From Burkholderia pseudomultivorans (lineage in GTDB: Bacteria; Pseudomonadota; Gammaproteobacteria; Burkholderiales; Burkholderiaceae): a stretch of DNA of 64,000 nucleotides. Within the stretch, counting starts at the first letter, position 1; each line of letters begins with the position of its first letter. Below are positions 27,891-36,714 of the stretch, one piece after another. The stretch is from contig NZ_CP013377.1 in assembly GCF_001718415.1 (NCBI RefSeq), forward strand, positions 248,001 through 312,000, written 5' to 3'. The notes under the pieces are model-generated. The model did no database searches. It saw nothing but the letters and a program-made list of their open reading frames with translations, and was not told the origin of the DNA. A program made the translations under genes and the position numbers.

Positions 27891-29006
27891 TCAGGCTGCA
27901 GACTGCACGAGCGTCGGATAGTCGGTCAAGCCCCGCGCGCCGCCGCCGAACAGCGTGTTGCGGTCGTGCGGCGCAAGCGGTGCGCCGCTGCGCAGGCGCT
28001 CGGGCAAATCGGGATTCGCGACGAACGGGCGGCCGAACGCGACGAGGTCGGCCCAGCCGGCGGCGATCGCGTCGCGGGCGCGCGCCGCGGTGTAGGCGCC
28101 GGCGTAGATCAGCACGCCGGAGTAGGCGGCGCGCAGTTGCTGCTTGAATTCGACCGGCATCAGCGGTGCGTCGTCCCAGTCGGCTTCCGCGATGTGCAGG
28201 TAGCCCACGCCGAGTTCGCCGAGCAGTGTCGCGGCGGCGAGATAGGTCGTTTGCGGGTCGTCGTCGACGCAGCCGTTCAGCGTGGTCAGCGGCGCGAGGC
28301 GGATACCGACGCGCGAAGCGTCGCCGACGCCCTCGATCAGCGCCTGCGCCACTTCACGCAGGAAGCGCAGCCGGTTGTCGAGCGAGCCGCCGTACGCGTC
28401 GGTGCGCGTGTTCGCGTTCGAGTCGATGAACTGGTTCACGAGATAGCCGTTCGCGCCGTGCAGCTCGACGCCGTCGAAGCCGGCCGCGATCGCGTTGCGC
28501 GCGGCGGCGCGGTATTGATCGACGATCTCGCGGATCTCGTCGACCGACAGCGCGCGCGGCGCGGACGCCTGCACGAAGCCGGGCGTGCTGCCGTCCGCAC
28601 CGGCGACGAACACGTTGACGCCCTTTGCCTGGATCGGCGACGACGACACGGGTTGCCGGCCGCCGAGCAGGCTCGTATGGCTGAGCCGGCCGACGTGCCA
28701 GAGCTGCGCGAAGATGCGGCCGTGCGCGGCGTGGACCGCGTCCGTCACCTTGCGCCAGCCGTCGACCTGCGCAGGCGTGTGGATGCCGGGCGTCCATGCG
28801 TAGCCCTTGCCGAGCGGCGCGATGTAGGTGCCTTCGCTGACGATCAGGCCGGCGCTCGCGCGCTGTGCGTAATAGGCGGCCATCAGGTCGTTGGCTTCGT
28901 CGCCGGGCTGGCTTGCGCGCGAACGCGTCATCGGCGGCATCACGATGCGGTTCGGCAGCGTCAGCGCGCCGAGTCGCAGCGGTTGGAAAAGCGGGTCGTG
29001 GGTCAT
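27891..29006 (-). CDS. Old yellow enzyme-family alkene reductase
   Basis: This 371-residue FMN oxidoreductase is of the NemA/OYE family. N-terminal LTLPNRIVMPPMTRSRA binds flavin. The substrate-activating pair is His-x-x-Asn in ELHGANGYLVNQF (about 180), followed by RTDAYGGSLDNRLRF. The C-terminal VAFGRPFVANPDLPERL contacts FMN phosphate. It reduces activated C=C bonds, and nitro compounds in some homologues, with NAD(P)H. It is 69 bp downstream of the aldo/keto reductase on the same strand, so the two reductases likely form an operon controlled by the divergent LysR gene. Confidence 0.92.
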   Translation of the reverse strand: MTHDPLFQPLRLGALTLPNRIVMPPMTRSRASQPGDEANDLMAAYYAQRASAGLIVSEGTYIAPLGKGYAWTPGIHTPAQVDGWRKVTDAVHAAHGRIFAQLWHVGRLSHTSLLGGRQPVSSSPIQAKGVNVFVAGADGSTPGFVQASAPRALSVDEIREIVDQYRAAARNAIAAGFDGVELHGANGYLVNQFIDSNANTRTDAYGGSLDNRLRFLREVAQALIEGVGDASRVGIRLAPLTTLNGCVDDDPQTTYLAAATLLGELGVGYLHIAEADWDDAPLMPVEFKQQLRAAYSGVLIYAGAYTAARARDAIAAGWADLVAFGRPFVANPDLPERLRSGAPLAPHDRNTLFGGGARGLTDYPTLVQSAA

Positions 29007-29075
29007 CGGAAATGTCCTGTCGGCGCCGCGGCCGGCTGGCCGCGGCTGGGTGAATGTCGGATGGCGGCCGGCCCG

Positions 29076-29882
29076 TCAGTCCCACGCCGGCGCGAGGCCG
29101 ACCGGATCGACTTCCCGGCCGTTGCGCTCGAGCGCGGCGATCTGCGCCATGTCGTCGTCGGTCAGGCGCAGCGTCTGCGCGAGCAGGTTGCTCGCGAGGT
29201 GTTCGCGCTTCGTCGACGACGGGATCACCGAGTAGCCGAGCTGCAGCGCCCACGCGAGCGCGACCTGCGCGGGCGTCGCGTCGTGACGCTGCGCGATCGC
29301 GCCGATCACCGGATCGCCGAGCACCTTGCCGTACGCGAGCGTCATGTACGACGTCACGTGGATGCCTGCGCCGTTCAGGAACTCGACCAGCTTGCGGTTC
29401 TGCAGGTACGGGCTCAACTCGATCTGGTTCGTCGCGATCGCATCCTTGCCGACCGCGGCGATCGCCCGCTTCGTCAGTTCGATGTTGAAGTTCGAGATGC
29501 CGATCCGGCGCGTCAGCCCCTTCGCCCGTGCATCGGCGAGCGCGGTCATGAAGGTTTCCGGCGCGACGCCATGCTCGGGCGCCGGCCAGTGGATCAGCGT
29601 CAGGTCGACGTAGTCGGTGCGCAGCTTGCGAAGGCTTTCCTCGAGGCTCGGCACGAGCTTGTCGGGCGCATGGTTGTCGACCCAGATCTTCGTCGTGACG
29701 AACAGCTCGTCGCGCGGCACGCCCGACGCGGCGATCGCGGCGCCGACCTCGGCTTCGTTGCCGTAGATCTGCGCGGTGTCGATCGCGCGGTAGCCGAGTT
29801 CGAGGCCGTTGCGGACCGAGTCGATCACGACCTGGCCCTTCAGGCGGAAGGTGCCGAGGCCGAATGCGGGAATCTTGCTCAT
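29076..29882 (-). CDS. dkgB: Aldo/keto reductase (DkgB type)
   Basis: This 268-residue reductase has a TIM-barrel aldo/keto reductase fold. The catalytic Asp and Tyr are in [17 protein letters not shown] (about 32-48), the Lys in FVTTKIW (about 66) and the His in LIHWPAP (about 100). The NADPH site includes the C-terminal [14 protein letters not shown]. Best fit is 2,5-diketo-D-gluconate reductase B, but methylglyoxal and other aldehydes are reduced by this group as well. It reads away from the LysR gene at 30024, with 141 bp between starts. Confidence 0.88.
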   Translation of the reverse strand: MSKIPAFGLGTFRLKGQVVIDSVRNGLELGYRAIDTAQIYGNEAEVGAAIAASGVPRDELFVTTKIWVDNHAPDKLVPSLEESLRKLRTDYVDLTLIHWPAPEHGVAPETFMTALADARAKGLTRRIGISNFNIELTKRAIAAVGKDAIATNQIELSPYLQNRKLVEFLNGAGIHVTSYMTLAYGKVLGDPVIGAIAQRHDATPAQVALAWALQLGYSVIPSSTKREHLASNLLAQTLRLTDDDMAQIAALERNGREVDPVGLAPAWD

Positions 29883-30006
29883 CGTGTGCTCCTGGAAAAT
29901 GGCGCGGTTTCGATCCGCCCGGTGAGGCCGGCGGCGGAAACGGATATCGATGCGCAGTGTAGGCGCTTTACTTTTGCTGAAAAACTCGCCTATAAACCAA
30001 ATAGTC

Positions 30007-30021
30007 TTGATTTCAGATCAA
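30007..30021. promoter_or_regulatory. LysR-type operator next to the regulator start
   Basis: A perfect interrupted palindrome TTGAT-TTCAG-ATCAA has the T-N11-A form of a LysR binding site. It ends two bases before the LysR ATG, so binding would block translation or transcription start and suggests autorepression. Confidence 0.55.
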
Positions 30022-30023
30022 CA

Positions 30024-30959
30024 ATGAAGATTACGCTCGACGAACTCCAGGCCTTTGCCGCCGTGGTCGACTCCGGTTCGATCACCGCTGCCGCGCAGCA
30101 GCTCGACCTCACCGTGTCGGCGACGAGCCGCACGCTCGCGCGGCTCGAGGAAAAGCTGAAGACCACGCTGCTGCGCCGGACCACGCGCCGGCTCGAACTG
30201 ACCGAGGAGGGCCGCGCGTTCCTGCAGGACGCGCGCGCGATCATCGCGTCGGTCGAGACCGCGGAGGAGCAGATGCTCGCGCGCCGCGACATGCCGTCGG
30301 GGCGGCTGCGCGTCGACGCCGCGACGCCGTTCATGCTGCACGTGATCGTGCCGCTCGTGCGCGGCTATCGCGAACGGTTTCCGAAGGTCGAGCTGGAGCT
30401 GAACAGCAACGAAGGGATCATCGATCTGCTGGAGCGGCGCACCGACGTCGCGATCCGGATCGGCCGGCTGAAGGATTCGACGCTGCACAGCCGGCGCATC
30501 GGCAGCAGCCGGGTGCGGATCCTGGCGAGCCCGGCGTATCTCGACGCGCACGGTCAGCCGCGCAAGGTCGAGGATCTCGACCGGCACACGCTGCTCGGCT
30601 TCACGCAGCCGGAGTCGCTGAACGTGTGGCCGCTGCTCGGCGCCGATGACGAGCCGCACCGCATCGAGCCCGACGTGCGCTCGTCGAGCGGCGAGACGCT
30701 CAGGCAGCTCGCGCTGGAAGGGGTAGGCATCGTGTGCCTGTCGGATTTCATGACCGCGCAGGATCGCGACGCGGGCCGGCTCGTGCCGGTGCTCGCGCGC
30801 CAGACGCTCGACGTGCAGCAGCCGATTCATGCGGTGTATTACCGGAACACGGCGATTTCGTCGCGGATCGCGTCGTTCGTCGACTACCTGATCGATGCGC
30901 TCGGCAGCGGCGCCGATGCGCCGACGCGGCGCAAGGCGGTGTGGATGGGGACGCTGTAG
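30024..30959 (+). CDS. LysR-family regulator of the reductase pair
   Basis: The protein is 311 residues long. The HTH region reads SITAAAQQLDLTVSATSRTLARLEEKL, followed by LLRRTTRRLELTEEGRAFL, typical of the CrgA/DsdC-like LysR branch that often regulates oxidoreductases. The effector domain starts GRLRVDAATPFMLHVI. It is divergent from dkgB and the old yellow enzyme gene and very likely controls them in response to an electrophile. A LysR-type palindrome abuts its start codon. Confidence 0.9.
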   Translation: MKITLDELQAFAAVVDSGSITAAAQQLDLTVSATSRTLARLEEKLKTTLLRRTTRRLELTEEGRAFLQDARAIIASVETAEEQMLARRDMPSGRLRVDAATPFMLHVIVPLVRGYRERFPKVELELNSNEGIIDLLERRTDVAIRIGRLKDSTLHSRRIGSSRVRILASPAYLDAHGQPRKVEDLDRHTLLGFTQPESLNVWPLLGADDEPHRIEPDVRSSSGETLRQLALEGVGIVCLSDFMTAQDRDAGRLVPVLARQTLDVQQPIHAVYYRNTAISSRIASFVDYLIDALGSGADAPTRRKAVWMGTL

Positions 30960-31039
30960 CGGCCGGCCCCGCGCGCCGCCGGCGCACCGTGCGTCGGCGC
31001 CGGCGCTGCGCGGCGGTCACATCGGGCGATGCGCGCCCG

Positions 31040-32515
31040 TCACGCTTCCTCGGACCACGACATGTTGTCGCGCGCGAGCAGCGCGGACGACGCGGCCGGG
31101 CCGAACGTGCCGGCCGTGTAGAGACGCGGCCGATCGCCGAGCTGCTTCCAGCCGTCGAGGATCGGCTCGACCCACGACCATGCGGCTTCCAGTTCGTCGC
31201 GGCGCATGAAGTGCGTGAGACGGCCGCGGATCACGTCGATCAGCAGCCGCTCGTACGCTTCCGCGCGCCGCTCCGGAATCGCCTGCTGCAGGTCGAGGTT
31301 CAGGCTCACGGGCACCATGTTCATCCCGCTGCCCGGCTCCTTCGCGAGCATCTGCAGCTGAATCGATTCTTCCGGCTGGAGCTGGATCACGAGACGGTTG
31401 CTGTAGTGGCGCGGGCCGGTCGGGATGATCGAGAACGGCATGTCCGCGAACTCGATCACGATTTCCGACTGGCGGCGCTGCAGCCGCTTGCCGGTGCGCA
31501 GGAAGAACGGCACGTTCGCCCAGCGCCAGTTGTTGATGTGTGCACGCAGCGCGACGAAGGTTTCCGCGCGGCTGTCGGCCGGCACGTTGTCCTCCTCGAG
31601 ATAGCCCTTGACCGGCTGGCCGTCGACCGCGCCGGCCGTGTACTGGCCGCGCACCGTGTCGCGTGCGACGTCGGCCACCGCCATCGGCCGCAGCGAGCGC
31701 AGCACCTTCAGTTTCTCGTCGCGCACGGCGTCCGGATCGAGCGACACGGGCGGCTCCATCGCGACGATGCACAGCAGTTGCAGCAGGTGGTTCTGCACCA
31801 TGTCGCGCAGCGCGCCGGTGTGGTCGTAGAAGCCTGCGCGGCTGCCGACGCCGACCGTCTCCGCGACCGTGATCTGCACGCTGCGGATGCTCGGCGCCTG
31901 CCACAGCGGCCCGAAGATCGGGTTGCCGAAGCGCAGCACCATCAGGTTCTGCACGGTTTCCTTGCCGAGGTAGTGGTCGATCCGGTAGATCTGCGATTCC
32001 TCGAAGTGCCTGCCGACCGCGTCGTTGATCGCCTTCGCGGACGCCAGATCGTGGCCCAGCGGCTTTTCGAGCACGACGCGCGAGCGCGCGTCGACGAGGT
32101 GCGCGGCCGACAGGTTGTCGCAGATGGTCGTGAACAGTTCCGGCGACGTCGACAGGTAGAACACGCGGATCGCGTCGCCGCGCGCGGCTTCGGCGAGCCG
32201 CTGGTAGTCGTCCGGCACGTTCACGTCGATCAGCACGTACTTGAACAGGTCGAGGAAGCGGCTCCATGCCGCGGCGTCGAACGCCTTCTCGTCGATGAAC
32301 GGGCGCGACTGCTCGTCCATGAACTTGCGATAACCGTCGATGCCCCAGTCGCGGCGGCCGACGGCGATGATGCGTGTGTCGGGCGGCAGGTTCTGGTGCA
32401 GATGCGCCATGTACAGCGCGGGCAGCAGCTTGCGGGCGGCCAGGTCGCCGCCGCCGCCGAAGATGATCATGTCGACAGGCCGGTCGGCCTCGGTCTGGGT
32501 AGGCTGATTCGTCAT
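31040..32515 (-). CDS. zwf: Glucose-6-phosphate 1-dehydrogenase
   Basis: This 491-residue enzyme oxidises glucose 6-phosphate to 6-phosphogluconolactone with NADP, the entry to the pentose phosphate and Entner-Doudoroff routes. The nucleotide-binding loop is GGGGDLAARKLLPALY (from about residue 20), more glycine-rich than the usual GASGDLA. The active-site RIDHYLGKE (178-186) contains Asp180, His181 and Lys185. KPLGHDL and RTGKRL are further family motifs. The gene stands alone, without pgl, edd, eda or glk, so it may be a second copy. The ATG start MTNQPTQ was preferred to a longer, basic reading. Confidence 0.94.
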   Translation of the reverse strand: MTNQPTQTEADRPVDMIIFGGGGDLAARKLLPALYMAHLHQNLPPDTRIIAVGRRDWGIDGYRKFMDEQSRPFIDEKAFDAAAWSRFLDLFKYVLIDVNVPDDYQRLAEAARGDAIRVFYLSTSPELFTTICDNLSAAHLVDARSRVVLEKPLGHDLASAKAINDAVGRHFEESQIYRIDHYLGKETVQNLMVLRFGNPIFGPLWQAPSIRSVQITVAETVGVGSRAGFYDHTGALRDMVQNHLLQLLCIVAMEPPVSLDPDAVRDEKLKVLRSLRPMAVADVARDTVRGQYTAGAVDGQPVKGYLEEDNVPADSRAETFVALRAHINNWRWANVPFFLRTGKRLQRRQSEIVIEFADMPFSIIPTGPRHYSNRLVIQLQPEESIQLQMLAKEPGSGMNMVPVSLNLDLQQAIPERRAEAYERLLIDVIRGRLTHFMRRDELEAAWSWVEPILDGWKQLGDRPRLYTAGTFGPAASSALLARDNMSWSEEA

Positions 32516-32905
32516 GGATGGGTCGCGTCTGAAACGGTGAGCGTGGAACGAACGTCGAAGCACCGGGCGCCGACAGGCCGCGCACCGGTACGTGAAAACG
32601 CTAATAGTGCACGCTTTTGATGGATCGTGTACGCGTTCGCCCTTTCAACGTGTAACGGAAGCGGCATCGCCGAAGCCTGTTGCCGCACGATCGGGATGCG
32701 CGGCGGGTGTTGCGCGATGCTGCCAGAGCCGGCTGCCGGGATGCCGCGGCCGGCTTGCGCGCCCCGGCAGGAGGGCCGGCCCGGCTGTTTCGCGGTCCGC
32801 GCTAAACGGGCCGAGCGGACCGAACGGACCGGATACCGGCGGCTTCGGCCGCCCGGGCGAGCGCGAGCGTCGCGTTTCTTCCGCATGCCCGCGCCGCCCG
32901 CGCGC
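32516..32905. other. Intergenic, 390 bp
   Basis: The gap lies upstream of zwf and downstream of nothing convergent except the AhpD-like gene, whose stop is at its right edge; it should contain the zwf promoter. No gene or clear terminator is visible; an AT-richer patch lies around 32590-32660. Confidence 0.4.
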
Positions 32906-33484
32906 TCAACGTCCCATCGCGTAGAACTCCGCGTTGGGCCGCATGTTCGTCACGTTCGCGATCCGGTTGGACATGCCGAAGAATGCCGAGATCGCCGCGA
33001 TGTCCCATACGTCTTCTTCGCTGAAGCCGTGCGACTTGAGCGTGTCGAAGTCCGCTTCGCCGACTTGCTGCGCGGCCTGCGACACCTTCATCGCGAAGTC
33101 CAGCATCGCCTTCTGCCGGGCGGTGATGTCGGCCTTGCGGTAGTTGCTGGCGATCTGGTCGGCGATCAGCGGGTTCTTCGCGCGCACGCGCAGGATCGCG
33201 CCGTGCGCGATCACGCAGTACTGGCACTGGTTCACGCTGCTGGTGGCGACGACGATCATTTCCCGTTCCGCCTTGCTGAGGTTGCCCGGCTTGTCCATCA
33301 GCGCGTCGTGGTACGCCATGAACGCGCGAAACTCGTCCGGGCGATGCGCGAGCGTCAGGAACACGTTCGGGATGAAGCCCGACTTTTCCTGCACGGCGGC
33401 GATGCGCGCGCGAATGTCCTCGGGCAGTTCCTCGAGCGTCGGCACGGGGAAGCGGCTGATGGGGGCGGTGTCTGCAGCGGTCAT
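32906..33484 (-). CDS. AhpD/carboxymuconolactone decarboxylase-like peroxidase-related protein
   Basis: This 192-residue all-helical protein has the AhpD-type redox site QCQYCVIAHG with the CxxC cysteines and the distal His, preceded by KAEREMIVVATSSVN. The family removes peroxides using a thiol relay, or is of unknown activity (the peroxidase-related subfamily). The N-terminal ISRFPVPTLEELPEDIRARIA is typical for this subfamily. It lies 97 bp downstream of acuI on the same strand and may be cotranscribed. Confidence 0.87.
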   Translation of the reverse strand: MTAADTAPISRFPVPTLEELPEDIRARIAAVQEKSGFIPNVFLTLAHRPDEFRAFMAYHDALMDKPGNLSKAEREMIVVATSSVNQCQYCVIAHGAILRVRAKNPLIADQIASNYRKADITARQKAMLDFAMKVSQAAQQVGEADFDTLKSHGFSEEDVWDIAAISAFFGMSNRIANVTNMRPNAEFYAMGR

Positions 33485-33581
33485 GGGGTCTCCTCGATGA
33501 AATGGCGTGGACGGTCCCGACGCACGAGCCGCCGGGCCGGATGAAAGCAACGTGGACGACGGATTGCCGTTGTACCGGCGC

Positions 33582-34565
33582 TTACGCGTTGACGTCCACG
33601 ACGATGCGGCCGCGCACCTTGCCGCTCATCAGTTCGTCGGCCAGCGCGACGGCATCGCCCAGGGCCGCCTGATGGCCGATGGCGCCCAGTTTATCGACGT
33701 CGAGATCGGAGGCGAGCCGTCCCCATGCGGCCAGCCGGTCTTCGCGCGGGCACATGACGCTGTCGATCCCGACCAGCGTGACGCCGCGCAGGATGAACGG
33801 CGCGACCGTCGCGGGGAAGTCCATGCCGGCCGCGAGGCCGCAGGCCGTCACGACGCCGCGGTATCGCGTGCTCGCGCAGACGTTCGCGAGCACGTGGCTG
33901 CCCGCGACGTCGACCGCGCCGGCCCAGCGTTCCTTGCCGAGCGGCTTGCCGGGCGCGCTGAACTGCGATCGATCGAGGATCTCCGCCGCACCGAGCTGCG
34001 TCAGGTAGTCGGCATCGTCCGGACGGCCGGTCACCGCGACGACGCGGTAGCCGAGCCGCGCGAGGACGGCGATCGCGACGCTGCCCACGCCGCCGGCCGC
34101 GCCCGTCACCACGATCTCGCCGTCGCCGGGGCGCACGCCATGGCGTTCCAGCCCCATCACGCACAGCATCGCGGTGTAGCCTGCGGTGCCGATGGCCATC
34201 GCCTGTTGCGGCGAGAACGCGGACGGCAGCGGCACCAGCCAGTCGCCGTCGACGCGCGCCTTCTGCGCGAGGCCGCCCCAGTGCGTTTCGCCGACGCCCC
34301 AGCCGTTGAGCACGACCCGGTCGCCGGGACGGTAGTCCGGGTGCGTGCTGTCCTCGACTTCGCCGACGAAATCGATGCCCGGCACCATCGGAAACTTGCG
34401 GACCACCGGCGCCTTGCCGGTGATCGCGAGGCCGTCCTTGTAGTTCAGCGTCGAGTACTGCACCCGCACCGTCACGTTGCCGGCGGGCAACTGCGCGTCG
34501 TCCAGCGTTTGCAGCCGCGCGTGCTGGCCGGTTTCGTCCTTGTCGATCACGATGCCGTGGAACAT
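33582..34565 (-). CDS. acuI: Acryloyl-CoA reductase-type MDR oxidoreductase
   Basis: This 327-residue zinc-free medium-chain reductase matches AcuI/YhdH. Landmarks are [20 protein letters not shown], the long [14 protein letters not shown] and the NADPH loop [14 protein letters not shown] near residue 155. AcuI reduces toxic acryloyl-CoA, formed from acrylate, DMSP or propionate metabolism, to propionyl-CoA with NADPH. It follows a TetR gene by 44 bp. This gap contains an operator-like palindrome also found before the TetR gene, so the pair resembles the acuR-acuI unit of other proteobacteria. Confidence 0.9.
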   Translation of the reverse strand: MFHGIVIDKDETGQHARLQTLDDAQLPAGNVTVRVQYSTLNYKDGLAITGKAPVVRKFPMVPGIDFVGEVEDSTHPDYRPGDRVVLNGWGVGETHWGGLAQKARVDGDWLVPLPSAFSPQQAMAIGTAGYTAMLCVMGLERHGVRPGDGEIVVTGAAGGVGSVAIAVLARLGYRVVAVTGRPDDADYLTQLGAAEILDRSQFSAPGKPLGKERWAGAVDVAGSHVLANVCASTRYRGVVTACGLAAGMDFPATVAPFILRGVTLVGIDSVMCPREDRLAAWGRLASDLDVDKLGAIGHQAALGDAVALADELMSGKVRGRIVVDVNA

Positions 34566-34577
34566 GGGTTCTCCTTT

Positions 34578-34594
34578 CCAGACCGATCGTCTGG
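34578..34594. promoter_or_regulatory. TetR-type operator before acuI
   Basis: An inverted repeat CCAGAC-CGATC-GTCTGG lies 13 bp before the acuI start. Its core AGACCGATCGTCT differs by one base from the site upstream of the TetR gene at 35259-35271. Confidence 0.7.
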
Positions 34595-34609
34595 TTATTG
34601 GCAAAAAAC

Positions 34610-35248
34610 TCAGCGGCCGGGCAGTCCATCGAGGAAAAACTGCGCGAACAACGCGAGCGGCATATCGCTGCGCTCCAGCTTCGCGCGCAGCACCGCGCCT
34701 TCCCAGCCGATCCAGAAGAACGCCGCCAGTTCGGCCGGGACGGCCGAGTCGGCCAGCTCGCCGGCCTGTTGCGCGGCGACGAGGCAAGCGGTGAGGCGGC
34801 GCTGCCAGTCTTCGAACGTCGCGCGCAGCCGCGCGCGGAAACTCTCGGGCAGTGCGCCCATTTCCTGGCCGAGGTTGCCGATCAGGCAGCCGCGCCGATA
34901 GTCGTAGCGGGCCATCCCGTCGCGCGCATCGTCGACGAACGCGCGCACGCGCTGCAGCGGCGACAGCGCCGTGTTGCCGAAATGACGGTCCAGCTTGCGC
35001 GCGAAAAACTCGGCGTAGCGGTCGATCAGTTCGAGGCCGAACACCTCCTTGCTGTCGAAGTAGTGATAGAACGAGCCCTTGGGCACGCCGGCGCGCCCGA
35101 GGATTTCGTCGAGCCCGGTGGCCGAGAAGCCTTTTTCGGTCAGCACCGCGAGGCCCGTGCGCAGAAGCATGTCGCGCGTGGCGACAAGGTCCTCGTGCTT
35201 CCTGGGAGGCCTGCCGCGACGGCGGGGCGGGTCGGTTCGAAGGTCCAT
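34610..35248 (-). CDS. acuR: TetR-family regulator, AcuR-like
   Basis: The protein is 212 residues long. The basic N-terminus [24 protein letters not shown] precedes a TetR helix-turn-helix: [27 protein letters not shown] (about 44-70). The ligand domain starts near [14 protein letters not shown]. The sequence and its position directly before acuI match AcuR, the acrylate-responsive repressor of acuI. It should bind the shared 13-base palindrome found before both genes and release it when an acryloyl compound accumulates. The symbol is by analogy; the effector has not been shown here. Confidence 0.82.
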   Translation of the reverse strand: MDLRTDPPRRRGRPPRKHEDLVATRDMLLRTGLAVLTEKGFSATGLDEILGRAGVPKGSFYHYFDSKEVFGLELIDRYAEFFARKLDRHFGNTALSPLQRVRAFVDDARDGMARYDYRRGCLIGNLGQEMGALPESFRARLRATFEDWQRRLTACLVAAQQAGELADSAVPAELAAFFWIGWEGAVLRAKLERSDMPLALFAQFFLDGLPGR

Positions 35249-35258
35249 GCGCGAATAA

Positions 35259-35271
35259 TAGACCGTTCGTC
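35259..35271. promoter_or_regulatory. TetR-type operator before acuR
   Basis: AGACCGTTCGTCT lies 10 bp upstream of the acuR ATG and repeats the core of the acuI site with a single central change. This position predicts autorepression. Confidence 0.7.
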
Positions 35272-35467
35272 TCGAAAATCAACCACCGCGCTGCGCTGTG
35301 CGTCGGCGGCCTCGATCGGGCAGCCGGGACCGGTAAAAACCCTGATTAAAAAGCTTTATCGCGGTGAAAAATTCCGCATCTTATTGAATCGATATCGGCT
35401 CGATATAGTGGCTCGCTTTCCCGCATGCGCCCGGGCGCATGCGCTGACAATCAGCTGGAGCCCGTTG

Positions 35468-36655
35468 ATGACCAACGCCCGATTCACCGAAATCGAGGAT
35501 CTGATGCCCGCCGCCGGCGGACTGCGCGAGATCCGCCACCATATCCACCACCACCCCGAACTGGCCTACGAGGAACACGAGACGGCCGCGCTCGTCGCCG
35601 ACAAGCTCGAGCAATGGGGCTGGCAGGTGACGCGCGGGGTCGGCCGGACGGGCGTGGTCGGCACGCTGCGCGTCGGCGACGGCCCGCGCAGCATCGGCAT
35701 CCGCGCCGACATGGATGCGCTGCCGATCGTCGAGGCGACCGGCCTGCCGTATGCGAGCGGCACGCACGGCAAGATGCACGCATGCGGTCACGACGGCCAC
35801 ACGACGATGCTGCTCGGCGCCGCGCAGCATCTCGCGAAGACGCGCAACTTCTCCGGCACCGTGCACCTGTATTTCCAGCCGGCGGAAGAGCACGGCGTCG
35901 ACAGCGGCGCGAAGAAGATGATCGACGACGGCCTGTTCGAGCGCTTCCCGTGTGATGCGGTGTTCGGCATGCACAACCATCCGGGCGCGGCGCCGGGCGT
36001 GTTCCTGATGCGGCGCGGCCCGTTCATGTCGGCCGGCGACAAGGCGATCATCACTATCGAAGGCGTCGGCGGCCACGCGGCGCGGCCGCACCTGACCGTC
36101 GATCCGGTCGTCGTCGCGGCGAGCATCGTGATGGCGCTGCAGACGATCGTCGCGCGCAACGTCGATCCCGCGCAGCCGGCGGTCGTGACGGTCGGCTCGA
36201 TGCATGCGGGCACCGCGAACAACGTGATTCCGAACGGCGCGCGTCTCGAACTCAGCGTGCGTTCGTTCAGCCCCGAGGTGCGCGCGCTGCTGAAGCGCCG
36301 GATCGTCGCGCTGGCCGAGACGCAGGCGGCGAGCTACGGCGCGACCGCGCAGGTCGAATACATCGAAGGCTATCCGGTCGTCGTCAATACGGATGCCGAA
36401 ACGGATTTCGCCGCACAGGTCGCGCGCGAACTGGTCGGCGATGCGCACGTCGTCGAGCAGGCCGATCTGCTGATGGGCAGCGAGGATTTCGCGTTCATGC
36501 TGCAGCAGCGGCCCGGCTCGTTCGTGCGGCTCGGCAACGGCGAAGGCGAGGACGGCTGCATGGTGCACAACCCGAAGTACGACTTCAACGATCGCAACCT
36601 GCCGATCGGCGCGGCGTTCTGGACGCGCCTCGTGGAGCGCTACCTGGGGCAGTGA
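35468..36655 (+). CDS. M20-family amidohydrolase (hippurate hydrolase-like)
   Basis: This 395-residue metallopeptidase is of the M20D group. Metal ligands are in MHACGHDGH (Cys106, His108) and QPAEEHG (about 138-144). HNHPG follows near 170, and the dimerisation domain contains GVGGHAARPHLTVDPV. The family cleaves N-acyl amino acids such as hippurate or indoleacetyl-amino acids. It is followed 59 bp later by an MHS transporter on the same strand, and then by cassette B, so it may supply the acylase for imported acylated amino acids. The start MTNARFTEIE is the first ATG giving normal length. Confidence 0.9.
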   Translation: MTNARFTEIEDLMPAAGGLREIRHHIHHHPELAYEEHETAALVADKLEQWGWQVTRGVGRTGVVGTLRVGDGPRSIGIRADMDALPIVEATGLPYASGTHGKMHACGHDGHTTMLLGAAQHLAKTRNFSGTVHLYFQPAEEHGVDSGAKKMIDDGLFERFPCDAVFGMHNHPGAAPGVFLMRRGPFMSAGDKAIITIEGVGGHAARPHLTVDPVVVAASIVMALQTIVARNVDPAQPAVVTVGSMHAGTANNVIPNGARLELSVRSFSPEVRALLKRRIVALAETQAASYGATAQVEYIEGYPVVVNTDAETDFAAQVARELVGDAHVVEQADLLMGSEDFAFMLQQRPGSFVRLGNGEGEDGCMVHNPKYDFNDRNLPIGAAFWTRLVERYLGQ

Positions 36656-36714
36656 CCGCGGCGAAGGCATGCTGGCGGCCGGCGCTTGCGGCCGCATCGA
36701 CAGGAGAGGGAACG

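Noticed and set aside
27966..30959. A 997-codon open frame on the plus strand
   Set aside because: Only its last third, from ATG 30024, is a LysR gene. The rest is antisense to the old yellow enzyme and aldo/keto reductase genes and is Arg/Ala/Val-rich without any domain.
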